A DNA stretch of 64,000 nucleotides from Haliclona indistincta (taxonomy: Eukaryota > Porifera > Demospongiae > Haplosclerida > Chalinidae). Of this stretch, positions 32,596 through 41,702 are shown piece after piece. The stretch's first letter is position 1, and every line of letters starts with the position of its first letter. Location: the NCBI GenBank assembly GCA_964017065.1, contig OZ024786.1, forward strand, positions 3,883,781-3,947,780, written 5' to 3'. The position numbers were made by a program, and so were the translations under genes. The notes beneath the pieces were generated by a model. It made no database searches. It worked only from the letters and a program-made list of their open reading frames with translations, and was not told where the DNA came from.

Positions 32596-33733
32596 AGTGC
32601 GTATTAAACCACGGGCGGCAACTTTGATACACCCACGCAACGGGATATAAACAGTATATAGGCCGATGAATCATGCTATATGAGATATAATTCGTACTGA
32701 GATTCATGCGCTACTAGTCGTCCGCCATTTTGTTTTATTTACTGAGCATGCACAGTATGTCAGCACATGCTCAGCATGAAAATATGGTGGCGATTTGGAG
32801 CAGCTAGGGATCCGATTCCATCTCTCTGCTGTGGTGTCTACAGGCGTTGTACTCCTTTAGTTAGCGTTTCGGTAGCAGTAGTTTCAGTTTAGATGCCTTA
32901 ATTTTGTTGAAGCCACCTATCGCCAGTGTAAGGCTTGCTCGAAGACGCGAATGTCGATTTCAGTTGTCTTGCTCGAGGTGTGCTAGTACTGAGAGGAACA
33001 ATCTAAGGTTTGTGGTGATTGTCTAGACGTAGGAACCGTTTGTGGTGATTGTCTAGACGTAGGAACCGACCGAGCATTGCCAGGTCAGCGTGTGCTTCTA
33101 CGTCGTCCTGCAGACGACTAGACGAGAGCGAGAGACCACCGTGGCACTGCATATCGGTCCTTTAGTAAGTCCGGTGCTTCGTGCCTCTAAAAGCAGGAAA
33201 AAACAATTTGCAACTTGATGTTCACTCATATTCTTGTCCAGAGGTGTATATATACGTATATTATACACCTGTCAGCTGTATATACACCTGTCAGCAGGTG
33301 CATATACGAAATATACAACCTGTTGTCTAAATCAAAATGTATGGGGTATGAATATCATTATGGTTTATAACTGCAATAATTGTCCAGTATATAAATAAAG
33401 GTAGATTATTCAAGTGATGGTCTATTTGCAAATAAAATTGTTCACAATTGGACCAACGTACTACAGACTCATTGAAATAAGTATTATTATCGGTAAGATA
33501 TCAAAAAAATAAACAAGATACCAGTGAGATAAAGCAAGAATTATCGATGATACTATAGAGGGACACTGTTGTTTGAATGCGGATGGTGTTAGCCTTGGCT
33601 TGGGACATCTGTGCAATAATCTAAATGAGTGATAAGTGTGCAAAGTGTACAATTGCTAATGTGAAGTTTTGTGCGTCTGTTGCAGGAAGAAACTCAGTGA
33701 ACTCTTCACAATTTTAAAGCCTGTACTCATTGC
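32596..33733. other. No confident gene; small tandem duplication
   Basis: A 29-bp unit, TTTGTGGTGATTGTCTAGAC plus GTAGGAACC, is present twice in tandem at about 33,008-33,066. TATACACCTGTCAGC words repeat at 33,240-33,310. The minus strand downstream of the transposase frame stays open in pieces (CPKPRLTPSAFKQQCP near 33,570), which could be decayed further exons. Confidence 0.4.
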
Positions 33734-34782
33734 TCAAACATAGTAAAACACTGAGTATTTTGATAGCCGATATACGTCTGTACTGCGAGTGACTCGAAGT
33801 GCTCCAGTCAGCCAATTTCGGATCACGAACGTGGCATTCTGTGAAAAAAATCCACGGATATGCCAGCACCCATCAGAGGTAGTGACTGCTCGCTTCCAGC
33901 TCCCAAGTTGTGTACTTGGTAGTGCCTGCATCTCCTCCTTTCCTATCTCACATACCTCGTCCAACATTTCAGTGATGTGTGGGTATGCCTCTTCGATGAT
34001 GCGATGAAACATCGTATTAGAAGTGGTGCTCATGCCTAGATAACGCCCAAATAGCTTGTGATAGCCAGCAAAGCCAATTCCAGATGCAAAAGCAGCGAGC
34101 CTCAAAGCATACGAAACAACATTTCGTCGACGCTCACTTACAGAAAAACTCGAACTTGAAAATTGGTGTTGTATGCCACACATCGAACAGGCAATGTTCA
34201 CCACAGCTGACCCACCACGTCCACTTAGAGAATATGCAGTTGCTACAAGGCGGCCTGTATGAAAACCAAACAGCTGTATACCTATAGTGCTACATTACTA
34301 TGCAATTACCTCTGCAGAATGGTGTTGAACATCTCTGAACAGCACTTAGGGAGTCTAGAAGAGGCTGTATTTGAGACAGCTGACCAACAAAGAGAGAATT
34401 TGGAAGTTCAATCTGCTCTACAGTGCTTTGTAGTAAATGATAATAAACCATCCTATTCATAACAAAATAATTCTTACACATCAGTGCGAGGTGGCATCTT
34501 CAAAGGAGATATCTCAAACTCTGTTGATTCACATCCACTTTCGGTAGTCGTTCCTCCACTTTCAATAGCTGTCTGCACATCACGATCACTGGCCAAATCC
34601 CGCAATTGTAAAGCCCGCTGTACTTCTACACTTGATTTGTACTTAGTTCCCTTGTCATCGTACCAGACGGTAAATCTGCTACTCTTTTTCTCTTGTCGCC
34701 AGCCTGGTGGAAGGTCTTCAGGTGATATGCGAAACCGAGACGCATAGCCCAAGCCACGCAGCTGGTGTAGGCGACCTGCCAT
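33734..34782 (-). CDS. MBD-like domain joined to a Mutator-like transposase domain, three exons
   Basis: From ATG 34782 three exons join exactly in frame: 34782-34478, 34425-34310 and 34254-33734, with introns of 52 and 55 bases (GTAAGAAT...ACAAAG; GTAATTGC...CATACAG). The product is about 313 residues. Residues about 20-60 (LPPGWRQEKKSSRFTVWYDD then KGTKYKSSVEVQRAL) follow the methyl-CpG-binding-domain pattern. Exon 3 carries SAVVNIACSMCGIQHQFSS and RAVTTSDGCWHIRGFFSQNA then TFVIRNWLTGAL. This is the first part of the Mutator-like transposase domain of sponge and cnidarian proteins, with its first catalytic-type Asp in SDG. The frame stops soon after, so the rest of the catalytic domain is lost or lies in unseen exons. 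Copy 2 is identical. Confidence 0.7.
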
Positions 34783-35002
34783 GCTGCATGCAATAGTACA
34801 GTGTACGGTTTATTGCCATACGTATACGGTTATTGATACGGATTGTTTACTTCAGGGCTAATTGCATTCCTGGTTGCTAGGCAAAGTACATAGAAGACCT
34901 ACTAGCCAAACCACAAAGTCCCACAGGCCACGGTCAGCTTCCATATTTGGAATAGTAATACGTAGATGTCTGCTCTTTTGTTTTAACAAAGAGCAAGCTA
35001 AA

Positions 35003-35077
35003 ATGGCGCGTAGAAAGCACGCTGTTCGTGCCAAAGAATTCACCTATGGATACCAGTCAGAAGATGCCATGCTGTAA
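35003..35077 (+). CDS. Short frame divergent from the MBD-transposase gene
   Basis: A 24-residue frame, MARRKHAVRAKEFTYGYQSE then DAML, starts at an ATG in good context (GCTAAAATGG). It points away from the MBD-transposase start 220 bases away, so the two could share a divergent promoter. It ends at TAA shortly before a small TIR element at 35,143, so a once longer first exon may have been cut off. Very short; function unknown. Copy at 52,250-52,324. Confidence 0.25.
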   Translation: MARRKHAVRAKEFTYGYQSEDAML

Positions 35078-35142
35078 CTCGGCAGTGAAGATACAATAGC
35101 TCTCAAATTTCCAGGCGTGGATTCTACTATGATATTGTGCCG

Positions 35143-35274
35143 TTTTCACCGCAGCCCGCCACGAGCTCTTCAGTGTGGGCAGCATGCTGGCCCGTCCAAG
35201 AATGTTACTGAAATATCTTTGCCGAGAGATATAAGCCCGTGACCTCTATATAGAGAGGCGGGCTGCGGTGAAAA
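35143..35274. mobile_element. 132-bp MITE with 18-bp terminal inverted repeats
   Basis: TTTTCACCGCAGCCCGCC (35,143-35,160) is matched exactly in reverse by GGCGGGCTGCGGTGAAAA (35,257-35,274). No coding content; internal CCTCTATATAGAGAGG is itself palindromic. Copy at 52,390-52,521. Confidence 0.75.
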
Positions 35275-37347
35275 GTTAGCTAAGTTGTTGCTATAGACAA
35301 AAATGATGTATGAGCAGCATGGTGTGTCTGTTTTTTTAAATATTTACATTTCTGTAAAATCGAGTCAGTTTTCTGTGATAGTTCTCATTTCTGTGTCATC
35401 TGTCTGTTGGTTATAAAACTAAGCAAACAGAGGAAATAGGTGGAAGAAAGGTTGTTCCAAGTTTCTAAGATATAGTACAAAAGACCTACTACTTACAAGC
35501 ATCAAATCAAAATTCTCAATTTTCACAAATTAAACTATGGTCCTACCTTAACAAACCCTACTAAATTTTGCACTAGCTTAAACAATGCCACTTATATTTA
35601 TTTGGTCAAGCAAAGTATAAAGAATTAATTCCAGACATCCTACTTGAAGCAGAGGTAAATCACACAGCAAATTAAATCTGAACTGACACAGCTGGATACG
35701 TTCCCGCGCTTAAACAAAGTTCTGTCCACTACGTGTTGTAAACTGTATATAATGTGGTACAGATAATCCTGCAGGGGGTAACAACAAGCTAAATGATTCC
35801 ATAACACGCCCCATAATACACAAGATATGAAATGCTCGTAACTATAATTATATATTGCACATAGTGTTCTTACTGCCTATTGTGACTACAGTGTATGTTT
35901 AAACACATTTGGTACTACGCAAAAAGTGCAAGTCAACAAAAATTTGACAGTCCTCATCAACAGCCTCAACCTCCAGGCTCCAGAACTACCACAGGAAGTG
36001 TGTCGGCATCATCAAGAAGCCTTTCTGTTCACATTGCTATGAAAGTTGATTATAGTTGTTGAAAAATATGGGGCAGAATGCATAGTGATAAGCTTAAGTG
36101 TATTGTACAAGACATAGGACGTTGTCGGAGACTACATAGAATAGCAGTGCAGCGCGTTTGCCGAGTGTGAAGATTAGATTTACTGATAACAAGGCGTGTA
36201 GCGCTATATATAGCGACGAGCAAAGGCGCTATAGGCTTCGCTAGCTACCCAGACCAAAATTGCTAGGCCAGACCAAAATCTCTAGTAAATTTGGTCCGTC
36301 CGGACCAAAATCCCTGACGGCTACTACGGGGATTTTGGTCTGACCGGACTAAAAGTACCCGGACCAGATGTCCAGTGACAGGTCCACAATAGAAGAAGAT
36401 ATGGCATTGTAATAAGGTAGATCATAAAGCAGTACACTCCTAAATAACCTTCATTTTATTGATTTTCTACAACGAAACCACAGAGATGGTATGTGAGTAC
36501 ATGAGCGCTGAGATCACGTTGAAACGTTGTGTGTCTCCACAGTCATAGCGTATGTGTAGTAACTATTATATCTACCGCAATTCTCTTATTAAAATAAAAT
36601 AAAAAACTGTTTCACATACTCATGATGTATTCATACTCATGCACGCAGAAGTGGTAATTATTAGGTCTTCATTTTAAGTAAAGATATTTTTGGTATCTTG
36701 CATTGGTGTATGGCAACCTTTTATCTTAAGTGTTTTAAACTTACAATGCACTTGATTGGTAATACTGGTTTTGCTATAGTTCTCCTTTGAGTCCACTATG
36801 AATAGCAAAGCAATTGTTTGGTCCATTATAGTATGCGAAGACAAAATGCAGAAATCACTCTCAGCTCACTGCAACACTAAGAAATAAAGACAGCCATTGA
36901 ATTCCACTGCTAAGCAGAGCTCTTTGAGATTGGTCCTCCTCAGTGAAATAATTCAGATGTTAGCATGAGTACATAATATCTTACAGTAAGATATTATGTA
37001 CTCCTTTGTACTAAATTTAATGATTTCTTGCACTGATGTATGACCATAGGTGGATGCATCATGTGAGCCCCATCTCTGCATGAGAGCCTAGGAGCCAATT
37101 TGTACATAACATCTCCTTCAGTCATGTTATGCAGCTACTCGGTCATCATCATCATCCCCTACCGTGTTGCAGGTTTGCAAACTGTATTGAGCTTGAAATT
37201 GCTACCAAAAAGATAGAAAGATGTGGACTAGCTTCTTTGTCCTTTTATTATGAGAAGTCTCTGTTGACAGTATATTGGGTTCCTAATCACTTGAATATGT
37301 GATTGTGCTTGCCACTATGACTCTCAGTGACTTGTTTCTTTGTTATT
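35275..37347. other. Non-coding stretch with palindromes
   Basis: No gene seen over 2 kb. A palindrome GCGCTATATATAGCG lies at about 36,212. GACCAAAAT/ATTTTGGTC words occur at least five times at 36,250-36,350, including GGTCCGTCCGGACC. A perfect 37-base palindrome lies at 36,967-37,003. Mostly AT-rich, old repeat-like sequence. Confidence 0.5.
36967..37003. repeat. Perfect 37-base palindrome
   Basis: GAGTACATAATATCTTAC, one A, then the exact reverse complement. An 18-base-arm stem with a one-base centre; may be the remnant of a tiny foldback element. Copy at 54,214-54,250. Confidence 0.8.
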
Positions 37348-37906
37348 ATGCCTCGGTGGGCGGAGCCACGGGGCATACTGTAATCGCGTTGTCTGTCATT
37401 CTGTCTGTCTGTTACATCATTTTTGCGGCCCACGCTGGACGGTGAGCTCTGAAACTTGCAATGCACGTAGAAGTCGATATTATCTCAGCTTTGAACTAGC
37501 GAAAGTTCGATGCAAAGTTTCATTCTCGAGTTGTGGCGTGGTTTGCTCACCTCGATGGCTTTTGCTGACGGTCAGGACTTCTCCGTGAACAAAACTACCC
37601 ACAGCAGTCTGCATAGTAGCATGAAGGACTACAGGATAGCAGCGCGGGTTTGTACCAACTGCTAAAGGAAGCTACTAGGCTATGGAAAGCTACTCACTTG
37701 CATACTGACATTATAATTGTAGGCACGCCCAGTTTAATAATCACACAATGTCGTCAGCACTGTTTGGCTTCTGTTTGCTAAAGCATTGAAATCATGTAGC
37801 TAAAATCAGCTACAGTTGCTGAATGGTAGATAGTTTACTTAGTGTGTAACTATTTGTGTATATGGTGGCACTCCACCGAGGCATCTGCACCGCTATGGTG
37901 CTTCAT
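37348..37906. mobile_element. ATGCCTCGGTGG element, short copy
   Basis: The left tip ATGCCTCGGTGG (37,348-37,359) is matched in reverse by CCACCGAGGCAT (37,873-37,884), followed by CTGCACC...GGTGCTTCATT, also present after the right tip of the longer copy at 42,370-43,571. Next to the left tip is GGCGGAGCCACGGGGCATAC, again shared. A third, diverged left end (CCTCAGCGGGCGGAGCC) is at 39,484. This is a repeated non-autonomous family without a coding frame. Copy at 54,595-55,153. Confidence 0.75.
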
Positions 37907-38584
37907 TGTTGTTCTTGAGTCATGTAGAGAATTGGTTAGCTGCCTTCTGTACTCTAGGGGCATCTTTTACTGGGTACTCTACTAGCCCTCCAGTGTTTTG
38001 TAGTGACAAGTGCTGTACTGTTGTGTGTTGTTTGTCTGTGTTGTTTCTCTAAGCTTTAGAATAATAGCTAGCCCGTAAACAAGAACCGCCCTGGCTACTG
38101 AAAGGTCCACTTTTCTTAGCAAAAAGGCAGGGGGTCCCACAATGAAAAGTTACCGACACAAGGCCAAAAGTGGGTGGGTGGGGGTTAATTTACTGCCCTC
38201 GTGCACTTTGCGCTCTTGGGCGGTAAAATTAACCCCCTCGGTTGTATTGCATACTGCCGAGGTGCCATGGGTTAACCATTTTGTAGCCCAGGAAGCTCTA
38301 GAATACTGCTCTTATGGTTACTAACCAAAGCGCTCAAGGTAGTAGAGCCTCCATAGAAGTCACCAGAAACGAATAGCAGCGCGTTGCTGAAAGACGGCAA
38401 TGTAATGTTGTGTGCGTTTTTCGACGACACCAATTTGTTGCTACGGTGTTGCTATGTGACGTCACTTCCTGAAAAATACTCGTATTTCCTATGGTATACA
38501 TGAAATAACCACTGAGCGGTGCCTTTAATCTTACAGTCGTCTGGGCTACAAATAATTTCTATTTTCTGAATATAGGTTATAGTT
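37907..38584. other. No gene; includes a short inverted repeat
   Basis: GGGGGTTAATTTACTGCCC (about 38,178) and GGGCGGTAAAATTAACCCCC (about 38,218) form a short hairpin, with a second GTTAACC word at 38,270; probably a small MITE. Otherwise nothing seen. Confidence 0.4.
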
Positions 38585-38725
38585 ATACCATGAAACGGAG
38601 GGTAATACGAGATTTAAATCACCGCGGAAACCGATGTATAGACGTCCCGAGCGCGTAGCGCGAGGGCGTCTATTTCGGTTTTTAAGGTGATTTAAATCTT
38701 GTATTGCCCGACTGTTTCATGGTAT
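38585..38725. mobile_element. 141-bp foldback element
   Basis: ATACCATGAAAC at the left tip and GTTTCATGGTAT at the right; arms share GATTTAAATCACC and a TAGACG...CGTCTA inner stem around GAGCGCGTAGCGCG. Imperfect arms of about 60 bases. The tip word also occurs nearby (TTTATACCATACTGC at 38,730; TATGGTATAATAGA at 39,177), hinting at nested relatives. Copy at 55,832-55,972. Confidence 0.75.
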
Positions 38726-40377
38726 AAGGCATTTATACCATACTGCGCTCTCAGGTAAGCTTCCCAAGGCTACAAAGCACTGAAACAAGCCCTCTACTGT
38801 TGCGAGAAGCTAGTAGTATCGCCGTCGAGCAACGATCGTGCAAGAGTGCGTCGTTTGAACTCGAAAGTTAGCGACGATGCTTCAGTTTACTATCTTTCAG
38901 CTGTGTAGAAGCGCTACTTTGGGTATCACTAGAAGCGCTTAAGCATGGAGAAGCTAACAACGAAGTGTAAGTGCGTGAATCAAATCTTTTTCCTAAGCTA
39001 CGACAGTATAACTGTTTTGTTCACAACGGAAGCTGCCATCTTGTGGGCGGAGCCAGGTCCTTTCTTGCGGTGCGGTGTAATAAGTAAATTGGAGGTGTAA
39101 TAAGTGAAATTGGAGGTGTAATAAGTGAAATAAATCACCTCGTTTTGAGCAATCTGATTGGTCAGAAACATTGAAGTATGGTATAATAGATACATAATGC
39201 AGGATATTGTTCAGGAGTTTGAACTTACTAGGATGCCCTAATTATAAATTTTCTCTCAAATTTGCCACTTAATTTCGTAGGGAGTGAGGAACTGTTGCAG
39301 TGAAGCCAGTGGGATTAAAGCAGCTGATCCATAAAGCTACAAGATTTGTCGTTTTATTTATCAGTCAATCACTTTCAATATTATTGGTGTTGATAGCACA
39401 ATAGTATCAGATGTTTTAATAATCTTTTGTATGCAAAATTAATTTGATTCTTCTATGTCAACTAGTGGTTTTGGATAATTAAGCCTCAGCGGGCGGAGCC
39501 TCCAGAGGCGTATTGTATACACACAGTAGTCTATATACGTGTACTGTCTCTCTGCCGGCAGAATTTCTTGACACTCGCTTTATACCTGCAAGGATCAATA
39601 TTTCATTATTGCATTGATGTATAAGTATACTAGACACAGCAGAGGTTGTCTCAAACAAGAAAGAGACCCATTAGCTAGCTTGGGAAAAGGATCTAGACTT
39701 AGAAAGATCCTCTAAGAATAGTCCACGGTTCCAAAGGAGAATCCACTATTCATGCACTGCATAACAATGCAACCTTGTACTATGCCAAGCAACATGACTC
39801 ACCTGACAGCATCAAAGGGCAGGCAAGAACTAGATACAAAATCTAGATTCTCATGATAATACTCATGTCATTGCTGTTCTCGTTTGTTGCTGTATGTTGG
39901 AACATTACAAACACTTTCATAATTACATTATTACACAAAAGAGTGGGGAAGAAGAAGCACAAACAAAATATGAGAATAAGAAAAGAGCCGTGTCCCCCTT
40001 CACGGCACATAATTGGCTGTACATTTTTGTTCTTTTTAGGGGAGGGAGGAGAAAAGGAAAAAGAGAAAAGAAAACAGAGCCATGCCCCACACGACATGAA
40101 ATTACAAACAGTGAATAACACAACTTGTACATTACATTCCTCCAACGGCAGACTAGTTAGTTTTACCAAACTACATTGTAGTTTCAGTTCAGACCGAGCA
40201 AGTTTCAGAGCTATATCCTGTGGTAGAGGAAGAAGCACCTGTGTCAGTCATTACATAAACAAGGTAGTCATCAAAATCTATGCTCGCCCACGCATGCATT
40301 TATAATGATATTGATGCACCAAACTGGTTTAGCGCTAAAGCTCGAGTAACGGTTTCCTCAGAATTCTTGCTTGGTAT
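38726..40377. other. No confident gene
   Basis: GGAGGTGTAATAAGTGAAAT repeats three times at 39,090-39,130. A diverged end of the ATGCCTCGGTGG family is at 39,484. Frames 39,843-40,305 on both strands overlap each other and have no family pattern. The fragment NYIVVSVQTEQVSELYPVVE near 40,160-40,220 could be an old exon end. Confidence 0.4.
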
Positions 40378-40833
40378 TCACTTGGTGATGGTTCCTTGGG
40401 TATTTCCCAGCTCTACAGTGGCTCGGATAGAGACGGTGTGTGTGACCTTCGCTCTGGCGCGTACCGTTCGCGAGATATCGTCGCTTTTGGTCACTAGATC
40501 GAGAAATTTTTTGACCCGCTCGAGATAAAAACGCTTGTTGTGCAGCGCCAAGTTGCCAGAAGCTAGAGAAGACATGCACCGTCTCTGTAGCAGATGTAGG
40601 AGCACTGGTACGACGCAGTTTTGATCACTGCTATCACATAGTTTTCGAGAATTCTGATGCGGAAAATTGCAATTTTTCTCCCATGCATTTCGATTGCTAG
40701 CATCTCTTTGCATTATGCCAGCGCCTAGTTTTTTAGCTCTAGAAGAACAGCTATCTTTCTTGCATAGAATGGTTATCTGCATAGCGCTTGAGGACGTTAG
40801 CTTTTGCAAATATCTGTAGCTGATTATTGTCAT
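40378..40833 (-). CDS. Hypothetical 151-residue frame next to the right inverted-repeat arm
   Basis: From ATG 40833 the frame encodes MTIISYRYLQKLTSSSAMQI, a cysteine/serine-containing middle and a basic end (LERVKKFLDLVTKSDD). It is not recognised. It starts about 90 bases inside the right inverted-repeat arm and points into the interval, as a first exon of a large element would, but other frames overlap it. Copy at 57,625-58,080. Confidence 0.25.
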   Translation of the reverse strand: MTIISYRYLQKLTSSSAMQITILCKKDSCSSRAKKLGAGIMQRDASNRNAWEKNCNFPHQNSRKLCDSSDQNCVVPVLLHLLQRRCMSSLASGNLALHNKRFYLERVKKFLDLVTKSDDISRTVRARAKVTHTVSIRATVELGNTQGTITK

Positions 40834-40850
40834 GCCCTCTTTGTCTAGCA

Positions 40851-40997
40851 ATGTCTAAGAGGACAGCAGCAGAGGACAGCTCTACTGGCCCTCCCTCTCC
40901 ACCTCAAAAACGAGCTTTGTTTTGTGATGTCGTATTCACCTTAAAAATGGGGTGTCCCATAGAAAAATTTCGAGTAAAACTTCTTTTAGCTGTGTAG
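40851..40997 (+). CDS. Short outward frame crossing the right inverted-repeat arm
   Basis: MSKRTAAEDSSTGPPSPPQK then RALF begins at an ATG and reads into the arm as DVVFTLKMGCPIEKFRVKL before TAG at 40,995. The left arm, read outward on its minus strand, encodes the same VVFTLKMGCPIEKFRVKL. The N-terminus looks like a genuine protein start (charged, Ser/Pro-rich), so the arms may derive from a coding exon. It is too short to assign. Copy at 58,098-58,244. Confidence 0.25.
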   Translation: MSKRTAAEDSSTGPPSPPQKRALFCDVVFTLKMGCPIEKFRVKLLLAV

Positions 40998-41069
40998 TCG
41001 CCATTTTGGGCGTTAGTGTTTGGCGCGGGCCGCGCAGTTGTTAGGTGGTGTTAGCAGGAGGTGTCACCG
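40926..41069. repeat. Inverted-repeat arm, right (partner 31,461-31,616)
   Basis: GATGTCGTATTCACCTTAAA through TTAGCAGGAGGTGTCACCG, the reverse complement of the left arm with a few indels (the left arm has an extra TTAGCA and AATTAAG). Copy at 58,173-58,316. Confidence 0.7.
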
Positions 41070-41153
41070 TAGTCTAGCTGTGCATGTGCGAGGCATCATG
41101 GGACTCCTGCACGCATGCGTATCAATACTAGGCACGCTGCTGCATGTTAGCTA

Positions 41154-41595
41154 AACGTGCATTACTACTATACAGAGGTTACCTCACTGTTTGACTGCTG
41201 CGCTTGACTGCTGTATATTGAGGTACAGTGTATATATCTACTTTTGTTTTTGTTTATGTGGCATGATTAGGCTTGTTCTCGCTTGTTCCGACATTACCTA
41301 AGTCACCTAACCGCTGTAGGCTTGTGGTCTGGCTCCAGGGCAGGGTCATTAGTCAACGTGCGTTACTGCTATACAGAGGTTACCTCAGTTTGACTGCTGC
41401 GCTTGACTGCTGTATATTGAGGTACAGTGTATCTACTTTTGTTTTTGTTTATGTGGCATGATTAGGCTTGTTCTCGCTTGTTCTGACATTACCTAAGTCA
41501 CCTAACCGCTGTAGGCTTGTGGTCTGGCTCCAAGGCAGGGTCATTAGTCAACGTGCGTTACTGCTATACAGAGGTTACCTCAGTTTGACTGGGTT
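41154..41595. repeat. 195-bp tandem repeat, 2.3 copies
   Basis: AACGTGCGTTACTGCTATAC starts units at 41,154, 41,355 and 41,550 (periods 201 and 195). Each unit includes ACCTAACCGCTGTAGGCTTG and GTCTGGCTCCA. It lies directly upstream of the exon starting at 41,703 and may form its 5' flank. Copy at 58,401-58,842. Confidence 0.8.
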
Positions 41596-41702
41596 ACCTT
41601 CTACAGTCTACCTTGTTCTCGCTTGTTCTGACATTACCTGCTATAAGGTATACGTTAGATGCCAAATGTACTTACTGATTTGTTTACTGTTTTTTACCTC
41701 AG

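Noticed and set aside
39843..40305. Overlapping 150- and 131-codon frames on opposite strands
   Set aside because: Neither has a family pattern or splice support; both are rich in simple lysine/glutamate or phenylalanine runs from purine/pyrimidine tracts.
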